Positions 1 to 64,000 of a DNA stretch of 64,000 bases are shown one piece after another. Origin of the DNA: Halichoerus grypus (Eukaryota > Chordata > Mammalia > Carnivora > Phocidae). Positions within the stretch are counted from its first letter, which is position 1. Each line of letters starts with the position of its first letter. Both the position numbers and the translations under genes were made by a program. A model generated the notes under the pieces. The model was not told the origin of the DNA, did no database searches, and saw nothing but the letters and a program-made list of their open reading frames with translations. The stretch spans positions 81,122,484 through 81,186,483 of the forward strand of contig NC_135716.1 in assembly GCF_964656455.1 (NCBI RefSeq), in the 5' to 3' direction.

Positions 1-286
1 ACTGGGTGATGGACAACAAGTTGGGCACGTGATGTAATCAGCACTGTGTATTATCTAAGACTGATGATGAATCACTAAACTCTACCTCTGAAACTAATAA
101 TACATTATATGTTAATTTAAATTAAAAAATAAATGAATTTAAAAAATTATGAGTGCTTGGGAGTTTCTATTTTATTTTAATTAGAATAGGTAATCTTTGA
201 AAGGTTTTAGGAAATGAGATAATGCCAATTTGTATGGCATTGCCAAATCACGGTCATGTGATTTGTTTTAAAAAGATCAGTTCCAG

Positions 287-460
287 GGGCACCTGGGAGC
301 TCAGTTGGTTAGGTGTCTGCTTTAGGCTCATTCATGATCCCAGGGTCCTGGGATCAAGCCCCGCGTTGGGCTCTCTGCTCAGCACGGAGTCTACTTCTCC
401 CTCTCACTCTCCCTCTGTGCTCTCTCAAATAAAATCTCTAAAAAATATATAAAAAAAATA
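287..460 (+). mobile_element. SINEC (tRNA-Lys-derived carnivore SINE)
   Basis: Sense copy starting ggggcacctgggagctcag with an A-rich tail. Target duplications aaaagatcagttccag (271-286) and aaaagatcaattccag (461-476) differ by one base. Confidence 0.9.
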
Positions 461-724
461 AAAAGATCAATTCCAGTATTAAAGGGTAAAGGGTAAATGG
501 GATCATGTGTGCACCTTACTTACAAAATTTGATGAGAAAAGTATTTACATAGCCCAGATTATCTCCCCACAAGATACTTAGAATTAGTAGGGGGAAAAAA
601 ATAGTAAATTACAATGAAGAAACCTGGCAGACACCACCTTACTCAAGTGATTGAGGTTAACCTATCAGTAAAGTGTCAGGCTTATTGACTCTCTTGATAT
701 GATGTACTGGTCACAGTGTCACTT

Positions 725-1272
725 CAGTGGTTCCTGCTGAAATGGATACCCAGAATCTAATCATAAAGACATCAGAGACACCCAAATTGAGGGATATTTT
801 AACAAGAACTGGCCTGTACTCTTTCAAAATGTCAAAGTCATGAAGAGAAATAACCTAGGAAAATTCCAGATTGAAGGAGACTAGATATGAAAATGAAATG
901 CAACTTGTGATGCTGTCACAGAAATGGAGATTTTTTATGTTTACTAAGAAAAACATGATTGAGACAATTGATGAAATTTGAACATTTGTACAAATGTAAC
1001 AGCATTCATTTTAAAAATTATGTTATGAAATTGTTCTGTCGTTATATAAGGCAATGTCATTGTCTTAGGATATACATGGTTTTTAGCAAGTTTTTAGAAG
1101 TAAAGGGGCATCCTGTTTCTCTCAAATGATTAAAAAAAATTTATAGAGAATGATAAAAGCAGATTTGAGAAAATGTTAACACTAATTTGAGTAAATGATA
1201 TATGGGATTATTTTCATTATTCTTACAACTTTTGTGTAAGTCTGAAATTTATTTCAAGAAGCTTTAAAAACT
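725..1272 (+). mobile_element. old L1 (L1M-like) 3' end
   Basis: Resembles the L1M 3' UTR: ggcctgtactctttcaaaatgtcaaagtcatgaag, then 'gggcatcctgt' and a terminal region ending ttacaacttttgtgtaagtctgaaatttatttc. Heavily diverged, so the family name is from memory. Confidence 0.5.
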
Positions 1273-1470
1273 GAGGCACTTGGGGGTTTAGTCAGTTAAT
1301 TGTCCAACTTTTGATTTCAGGTTGTGGGATTGAGCCCCACATTGGGCTCCCTGCTCAGTGTGGAGTCTGCTTGGGATGTCCTCTCTCCCTTTCCCTCTGC
1401 CCCACCCCCCACCCCACTTGCACTCTCTCTCTCTAATATAAAAAAAAAAAAAATCTTAAAAAAAAGTTTT
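1273..1470 (+). mobile_element. SINEC, diverged
   Basis: Sense copy with a degraded A box (ggcacttgggggtttagtcagtt), a CT-rich tail region and a poly-A end. It inserted at the end of the L1M piece. Confidence 0.8.
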
Positions 1471-2336
1471 AAAAATTGAATTGCAAATGTATTTTAAGAA
1501 ATTACCTTAGATTTAATAAGTAATAGCACTCTCTTAAATATGCCCCCACCTGTTTGCTAAGTCATTAAATTCTGGTTTCTTTATTCTTGCAAAATTTTGA
1601 CTCCTTTGGATGGAATTGATTATATTTATGATGGATACTGGAAGAAAAGCATGTGTATATTTGTGTAAATCAAATAAAGCCATTCTAACTAGCAAGTTTA
1701 TCTCTCAGGGTCAAAATCAGAGAAAAAAATTCAAGTGGAATATATTATGCTATAGTGTTTTTGAAGAAATGTATTCATAGGAAATTAAGCTGAAACTGTA
1801 TTGTCCTCGTAAGAAAAACCCATATTCTCCTTATTCTGTTCACACTAACAATACCGAGCACTTACTATACCAGTGTCCTAAGCACTGTAAGTTGGCAGGA
1901 AGCCATGAGTCAGGATGTAAGCCTGGCAGCCTGCATCTGTGCTCTCTTAAACCACCTGATACAAATAGGGGGATGCTCTTCAGACCAAGGTAGTGGCTCT
2001 CGACCTTTCCTACCCCATACTCCTGAGGGGTATGAGATGCTGCAGCTGAGTCATGAGGCACACCTCTCAGGGAGCATCTGTCAGAATTCAGGGGGCAGAG
2101 CTCTAATTTAACACATGCTCTTATTCTTCCATTCCACATCCTGAGATTTCACTGATTTCAAGAATGTTCTCTGATAATTTTTATATCCTCATTCTCCCTT
2201 CATAGGAGGCAATTCTCTTTACAAATATGTTAACATACATCTATTGCCAGGCACTGCACTGAGGTGATCACCATCCCTGCTTTCAGAGACCTACAGACCA
2301 CTGGGCAAGTCATAGATGTGAACAAGAAATTCACCA

Positions 2337-2537
2337 GGGGCGCGTGGGTGGCTCAGTCGTTAAGCATCTGCCTTCCGCTCAGGTCATGATCCCAGGGTCC
2401 TGGGATCGAGCCCCGCATCGGGCTCCCTGCTCGGCGGGAAGCCTGCTTCTCTCTCTCCCACTCCCTCTGCTTGTGTTCCCTCTTTCGCTGTGTCTCTCTC
2501 TGTCAAATAAATAAAATCTAAAAAAAAAAAAAAAAAA
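2337..2537 (+). mobile_element. SINEC with perfect target duplication
   Basis: Full-length sense copy with a long A tail, flanked by aagaaattcacca at 2324-2336 and 2538-2550. Looks recent. Confidence 0.93.
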
Positions 2538-3444
2538 AAGAAATTCACCAAAATAAAGTTAAATTCACTATGATGGAACCACTCAGCAACAGGATAGCCA
2601 CATTATTTTCGTTCAACTAAAATTCCCTTAAAACCAAACTACATATACATTTCATTTGCATTGTATAGTATTTCCATCTTGGCATTGAATTAAAAGGTTT
2701 AGAAAAAAAAATTACTAATGTATAAACTTCAGGGAGAAAAATCTTAAGTCAACAACTATTTGAGTATACATTATTTCCCAAGCAATTTCAGGTACTGTCA
2801 GGACATATTCAATTGCAAATATGGCTTCCAATTTCCTAGGCATTACTGCAGGCTAAGAATTTGGAGAAAGAATCTGTCTTTATTTCCTATATCAACAACT
2901 CGGCAGAAGTGTATAATCAGCTCTGGAACTTTATGACACCTTGATTTCTAGCTACCTAGTACCTAGTACCTAGTGGCAGCGATGGAGTGTTTTTTAATTA
3001 GTTTATATTTGTACAAGGGACTCATCTTTTTGTGACCTTATTCAGTATGTGATTTAGGGGAAAAGCCAAGAGAGCTCATTCTCAGTGGCCATAGGATGGT
3101 TTCCAATTACTTTCAGGTAACTTTGCCTCACAAAACCCTACACGTGTAGTTTTCATGATAATGTATGCTATTTACAGCTTATCAGTGGCAAGCTCAAGTA
3201 CAGCCTAAGAACCAGTTATCTCTGAATAACTCAAGAGATGTGAGTAAAACTTATTTCTAGTCTGAATAACATGTGGTCACAAGAACACAGTTCAACAGAT
3301 TCAAACCTCTCCTCAGTAGAACATTTATGAAGAATGTATCACGTGACAGGCACCAAGGAAACTTCTCCGCGTGGTTTTGGAAATGTAAGGAATGTGTCCA
3401 AAAGCATTGAACAGTTAAAAACCTGAGTTATAGCCAGAGCATGG

Positions 3445-3650
3445 CATAGTTACATAAAGTTAAATTTTTAATCAGAAGACTTGACTTTTAATTCCAGCTT
3501 CATCTCTTGCTTTGGGTCTTCAGGCAAGAGATGAGACTTCTTGCTTCCTTCATCTATAAAAAGGAAAGACTGAACCTACAGAGTGGCTGACAATTACATA
3601 TAAAAGGGTGTCCTACACAGTGAGTTCACTGAGGAAACTTCACTAGTAAA
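3445..3650 (+). repeat. MIR-like SINE fragment
   Basis: Resembles the MIR core and 3' part: gacttttaattccagcttcatctc, then 'cttcatctataaaaaggaaagactgaacctacagagtg'. Old and diverged. Confidence 0.5.
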
Positions 3651-3800
3651 GTCACTTGCTGGGCAGTGGGCCTGGATCCTTTGGTGAAGCCCCAACCTAA
3701 CTACCGCCTCCTTCAAAATATAAGGCATTTTGCAAACCTGTCAAGAACGGCACGTAAGAATGATGACTGACAAAAAGAGTTTGATGAAAATTTGACTCTA

Positions 3801-4031
3801 AGGGCACCTGGGTGGCTCAGTCAGTTAAGCATCCGACTCTTGGTTTCAGCTCAGGTCATGATCTTGGGGTCATGGGATTGAGCCCTGCGATGGGCTCTGC
3901 ATTTAGCGCAGTCAGCTTGAGATTCTCTGCCTCTCCCTCTACCCCTCCCCCTTGTTCACATATGCTCTCTCTAAAATAAATAAGTAAATAAATAAATAAT
4001 AAATAAATAAAATCTAAAAAAAAAAAAAAAG
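3801..4031 (+). mobile_element. SINEC
   Basis: Sense copy beginning gggcacctgggtggctcag, with an (AAATA)n and poly-A tail. Confidence 0.9.
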
Positions 4032-4250
4032 CCTCTAAATATCATTCCAATGTTAACATTTTAATGCTATTTAACCATTCAGTTAGTCCTATCATTTTCT
4101 ACGATACTGGATTAATGAATGTTGATCCTAAATTATTAAAGAAAAGGCTAACTCATATAATAACTTCAGTGTTTCAGAGATTATTTATTATAGTCCTATT
4201 TCCATATAAAATTCCAGCCTATGGTGGTTTTATAAGAATAATGCCTGCTA

Positions 4251-4448
4251 CGGAATGCCTGGGTGGCTCAGTTGGTTAAGCATCTGCCTTCGGCTCGGGT
4301 CACAATCCCAGGGTCCTGGGATTGAGTCAGTCTCGCATCAGGCTCCTTGCTCAGCAGGAAGCCTGCTTCTCCCTCTGCCTGCCACTCCCCCTGCTTATGC
4401 TCTCTCTCTGATAAATAAATAACATCTTAAAAAAAAAAAAAAAAAAGG
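4251..4448 (+). mobile_element. SINEC with target duplication
   Basis: Sense copy flanked by ataatgcctgcta at 4238-4250 and 4449-4461. Confidence 0.92.
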
Positions 4449-4589
4449 ATAATGCCTGCTAGGATTGAAATAAATTGGAATTTATAGTGAATTTTTTTTG
4501 TGCGTTCTAAAGTACTTACCACTATCATGAATTTCCATGAATATAGTGTTTATTAAAGCTTTTTTTCTTAATGAAAAATAATACCAGAT

Positions 4590-5269
4590 AACCAAATCTT
4601 ACTTATTCAATCATTTATTTAGGAAAAAGTTTACATATTAGGAAAAAGTAGAAGTGAACCTAGAATCTAATCATTTCCAACCACCTATTTTTTTTTTTTT
4701 AAATCTTATGGAAGCCATGAGAACAAGCCTCTAGAAGGAATTACACTTGAGAGCTGTAAGGGGGAGAAAGGCTCTGGTCCTTCATTACCTCACAATGAAT
4801 GATATGCACTGGCTAAGTTTTATCTCATATTACAAAAACTTCAAGCATACGGATGATTGCCTTTAGAAAGTCCAGCACAAAAAACATGACCCATGACCCA
4901 GACTGCCATCTCCAAAAAAGACTGACATCCTCACATATACATACATACATACATATATATATGGCAATACAGATTAAAAGCCCTGGTGCTAAAATAATGG
5001 CACTTAAAAAAAAAATAGCCTCTACTGTAAATTGTAAATTGGCACAGCATTTTCACTTAAAATGTTAAACAAGTGAACACATACACTTCACTATGAAAAC
5101 TGAACCTAGGTTAGGAAATTTTTATGGAGCCTAATAATGACTTTAGGAATCTATTTGCACTGACAGCAACAGTGGCAGCCGATTGGCCCCTATGCAGCAC
5201 ACATATGTACACAACTACAACACCCAAGTGCAGATAAGCCACACACAGACAGCACTGCTCACAAGAGCT
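4590..5269 (-). other. MCM4: probable MCM4 3' UTR
   Basis: Non-repetitive DNA follows the MCM4 stop. The first canonical AATAAA on the minus strand lies at 4619-4614, giving a 3' UTR of about 670 nt. A second AATAAA is at 4554-4549. An ATAC/AT microsatellite (about 4933-4962) sits inside. The cleavage site itself is inferred. Confidence 0.45.
4614..4619 (-). terminator. MCM4: candidate MCM4 polyadenylation signal AATAAA
   Basis: This is the first AATAAA downstream of the MCM4 stop on the minus strand. A T/G-rich stretch (ttggttatctggt) follows 25-40 nt downstream, as expected for a cleavage region. The AATAAA at 4554-4549 is an alternative. Confidence 0.4.
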
Positions 5270-22504
<17,235 letters not shown>

Positions 22505-22518
22505 GGTGCTCGTGGAAT

Positions 22519-22586
22519 CTGCGCGAGAAAAGGGCAGGTTCCACCCGCATCCGCCCCGGCTTCCTCCCTCCCCACCGCACAGATAC
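22519..22586 (-). other. MCM4: possible short 5' UTR intron of MCM4
   Basis: On the minus strand a donor-like gtatct (22586-22581) and a pyrimidine-rich acceptor ccttttctcgcgcag (ending 22519) bracket 68 bp just upstream of the ATG. The acceptor looks good. The donor choice is uncertain and could lie further upstream. Confidence 0.3.
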
Positions 22587-22692
22587 CCTCTCTGGGCTCC
22601 GCAGTCCACACGCTGCTACCGGGGAAACTCGCCTCTGACGTCCGCAGGGTACCCGGACGCACCGCTCTCCTACACCCACGAGCGGTACAAGG

Positions 22693-22701
22693 TTTCGCGC
22701 C
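22693..22701. promoter_or_regulatory. E2F-like site TTTCGCGCC
   Basis: Matches the TTTSGCGC core about 190 bp upstream of the MCM4 ATG, close to the CCAAT boxes. Binding is inferred. Confidence 0.5.
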
Positions 22702-22737
22702 TTCGGCACCATTGTCAACGCCCTCGGCGGTGCCCCA

Positions 22738-22796
22738 CCAATCACAGCAGCGCTCTCGCATGGCTCCGCCTCCGGAAGGTGCCACTGTGCACCAAT
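22738..22796 (+). promoter_or_regulatory. two CCAAT boxes flanking an ETS-like site
   Basis: CCAAT occurs at 22738-22742 and 22792-22796, 54 bp apart, with ccggaagg at 22772-22779 between them. Paired CCAAT boxes (NF-Y) with an ETS site are common in TATA-less cell-cycle promoters. Confidence 0.5.
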
Positions 22797-22900
22797 AGGG
22801 GGTACTGAACGGCCTCCTTAGGCGCCCCACGGAAGGCAGACTCAAGCCTCGCTCGGTGCCCCCCTCCGTTTAGATGGTCTGGCCCCCTGCTCGACTGCGT

Positions 22901-22912
22901 TTTCGCGGGAAA
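22901..22912. promoter_or_regulatory. E2F-like site TTTCGCGGGAAA
   Basis: A near-palindromic match to the E2F consensus in the middle of the divergent promoter. Binding is inferred from the motif alone. Confidence 0.5.
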
Positions 22913-23420
22913 CCTGGGGAGTCCCGCCAGACTGTGTTCACGGAGGGGTTGATCTACACTGTATTGTTGGCTAAGGAGACTATTCTTTATCCCTTAAGCA
23001 TCTTCATTTCTAAAGACATTACACATGCATTTTTCACTCTTTATCAAGGGATTACTTCGTAGATCTTGACCCAAGCCTCTAGTTTCTTTTTTCTCTGCCT
23101 CCGGTGTTTAGTCAACTCTAATTCACCAGCCATCCTCCCCCTCTATTTCCGGAGGTCAAACCGCTAGATTCCTGTTTCTCTCTAAGCTCCGATGTATGCA
23201 TGCTAAGTGTATTGTATGCAACACATGCCTGCCAATATCTTAATTGACATCTCAATGGGCTCTTCCTACGGAGAAGACCCCTCTTTTCAGGGTCCCGCGG
23301 AAGTTTCCCGCCACCGCGAGCCCCGCCCCTGCCCTGGGAACTCCGCCCTCGTACCCGTGAGCCCCGCCCCCGAGCCCCGCGGCACTTTGGGGCGCACGCG
23401 CAGTGGCAGGTCTGGGCGTG

Positions 23421-62506
<39,086 letters not shown>

Positions 62507-63224
62507 GTAAGAAATCCCTTATATTTTCTTTACCTTAAACAATGCAGAGATTAGATTCTAATGCTTATGAAAAGTAAAAATCTTCATTTAAAATGTTAAT
62601 TCTTATATATAAATTGCAGTATAGAAATAATTTCAATATGTTTTTAGCCGTAAGAATGTAAGAAATATTAATTCTTTGGTTTATTGTCTTGATCTTGTTT
62701 TCCTGTTTTCTTCACCTTCAGTGGATAATAAAAAGTAGTATGTTTCATATTCAATAAGCAATCAGAATATTGATATTATGGGTATGTAAGAGTGAATCAT
62801 TTACATACTAGATCTTAAAATACATCATTTTATCAAATTTAATTCATGCCAGTTTTTGTGTTTTTTGGTGATGATTTCTTAAGATCAGGTTTTTGAGATG
62901 TGGCGTATAATGTAATAGGAAAAAAAGAATAAAGAGAGAAAACAGTATAGAGAAAATATGTATTTTAGGTATGAAGTGAAAATTAAAATTTGAAAAACTT
63001 CTTATGTTTAGAACTGATAATGCAAGCTCCAGGGTAAATTCTTTCTACCTCATTATCTTTGACAGCTTTTGATTGAGAGACTGCATACAACTGGAAATAG
63101 CTGTCTAAAATATTTAAATTATTTTATCACATATAAATAAGGCAAGTTAAAATTACTTGAGAATATCTCGAGTTTTGCAAATAAAATTTCTTTACAGATA
63201 CATAATCCCTTATTCTCTAGGAGA

Positions 63225-64000
63225 GTGGTTCTTGAAGTGAGGACCCCTGTGGGTTCCAGGGTACAAGGCCAAAACTATTTTTACTCAGTGACATTTGCAC
63301 TGTGGTGTAATGATGGGTAACACTGTTGGTTCCTTAGCACTTTATTAAATCTTGACCCTTGAAGACATGTCTTTTTAATGTTCTGTGTGATGAAACAGGA
63401 AGTATGCATAAAACAGTCTACCGCATAGTGCAGTGTAACAGTTCTCTTCAGGAAAAGCACTTTTGTGATGCTTTGAGCTGTGAGCTCAAGTAGCGACTTA
63501 TTTCATGAACGCCATTTTTACTTGAAAGAACAACTGACAAGACAAACTGTAGCTATTCAGTATTTGGCAGAGATTTTATCTAAAATAAATAGAGTGAGCC
63601 TGTCACTTCAAAGAAAACATTTGAGATTATTTGTTGCCAATGATAAAATTCAAGCTTTTTAAACAAAAATTAAATTTTGGAGGGGCGCCTGGGTGGCTCA
63701 GTCGGTTAAGCGGCTGCCTTCGGCTCAGGTCATGATCCCAGGGTCCTGGGATCGAGCCCCACGTCGGGCTCCCTGCTCGGTGGAGAGTCTGTTTCTCCCT
63801 CTCCCTCTGCCTGCCTCTCTGCCTACTTGTGCGCTCTCTCTCTCTCTGTCAAATAAATAAATAAAATCTTTAAAAAAAAAAAAAATTAAATTTTGGAAAA
63901 CTTGAAACCATCACCATGAGCTTGACAGCTTCTCAGTACTTAAAGATTTTTCTGAAGAGACTGGTGATATTAACAAATGTGATTTTTTTTTTCCATATGT
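63225..64000 (+). pseudogene. hAT (Charlie-like) transposase fossil, runs off the window
   Basis: After a MER-like start (gtggttcttgaagtgagg) the plus strand carries transposase-like coding text. One frame (63483-63659) stays open and reads FHERHFYLKEQLTRQTVAIQ, then YLAEILSKINRVSLSLQ and KIQAFKQKLKFWK. This is the pattern of the C-terminal part of hAT/ZBED5-like transposases (LAYLADIF-xx-LNxLNLSLQG). A SINE interrupts it at 63681-63881 and similar text resumes. In PRKDC intron 22; no sign of a working gene. Confidence 0.6.
63681..63881 (+). mobile_element. SINEC with perfect target duplication, in the hAT fossil
   Basis: Near-consensus sense copy flanked by aaaattaaattttgg at 63666-63680 and 63882-63896. 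Confidence 0.95.

Larger units (their letters stand above)
1..4589. other. intergenic DNA downstream of MCM4
   Basis: No exon or open frame with recognisable coding content was found on either strand. It holds five sense SINEC copies, an L1M-like 3' end, a MIR-like stretch and AT-rich unassigned DNA (for example 480-725, 1480-2320, 2550-3440). A small tandem (three copies of cctagta) lies near 2955. Confidence 0.6.
22505..23420. promoter_or_regulatory. divergent MCM4/PRKDC promoter in a CpG island
   Basis: 916 bp separate the two start codons. CpG-rich sequence extends from about 22440 to 23660, into both first coding exons. No TATA box is obvious. Visible elements are CCAAT at 22738-22742 and 22792-22796, an ETS-like ccggaagg at 22772-22779, E2F-like tttcgcgcc at 22693-22701, tttcgcgggaaa at 22901-22912 and tttcccgcc at 23304-23312, and GC boxes (ccccgcccc) near 23321 and 23365. 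E2F control suits the S-phase gene MCM4. The head-to-head MCM4-PRKDC pair is known in mammals. Start sites are not determined here. Confidence 0.85.

Noticed and set aside
2337..2410. tRNA-like A and B boxes (ggtggctcagtcgttaagc... and similar at about 40 places)
   Set aside because: These are the tRNA-derived heads of SINEC elements with CT-rich and A-rich tails and target duplications, not functional tRNA genes.
23403..23420. GTG-initiated extension of PRKDC (MAGLGV before the ATG)
   Set aside because: The ATG at 23421 aligns with the known start and has a strong context. GTG starts are rare in nuclear genes.

Overview
This window is nuclear DNA from a carnivoran mammal. About 40 copies of the tRNA-Lys-derived carnivore SINE (SINEC/CAN-SINE) lie on both strands. 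Their sense copies open with 'gcctgggtggctcag' and end in (AAATA)n AAATCTTTAAA-type tails. SINE subtypes resemble those of arctoid caniforms (musteloids, bears, seals), but I cannot name a species. Nothing bacterial, viral or plasmid-like was seen.

Two genes are arranged head to head. MCM4, the replicative helicase subunit, lies on the minus strand from ATG 22504 to stop 5270. All 16 coding exons can be placed. They sum to 2592 nt, or 863 codons plus stop, with every junction in phase. PRKDC (DNA-PKcs), the non-homologous end-joining kinase, starts at ATG 23421 on the plus strand. The window holds its first 22 coding exons (2526 nt, residues 1-842), all from the N-terminal HEAT-repeat region. 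The gene runs off the right edge. The 916-bp gap between the two start codons is a GC-rich divergent promoter with CCAAT boxes, E2F-like sites, an ETS-like site and GC boxes.

Layout: 1-4.6 kb is intergenic DNA downstream of MCM4, full of repeats. 4.6-22.5 kb is MCM4. 22.5-23.4 kb is the shared promoter. 23.4-64 kb is PRKDC. The largest block is the 13.1-kb PRKDC intron 21 (49259-62399). It holds an old 5' L1 fragment on the plus strand facing a carnivore L1 on the minus strand with its 5' UTR, both peppered with SINEs. Other introns hold L1M 3' ends, MIR, L2, MER5A, a Tigger-like MITE, MLT1-like LTRs and, at the right edge, a hAT (Charlie-like) transposase fossil.

The two genes share a cell-cycle and genome-maintenance theme: MCM4 unwinds DNA in S phase and DNA-PKcs repairs double-strand breaks. 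Exon calls rest on GT-AG boundaries, unbroken phase and my recall of the human proteins. Old-repeat family names are from memory and approximate. I found no previously undescribed system. The best second-look items are a 44-bp perfect palindrome inside the L1, the tail-to-tail L1 junction, closely spaced inverted SINE pairs, and a SINE inserted about 20 bp from a PRKDC splice donor.
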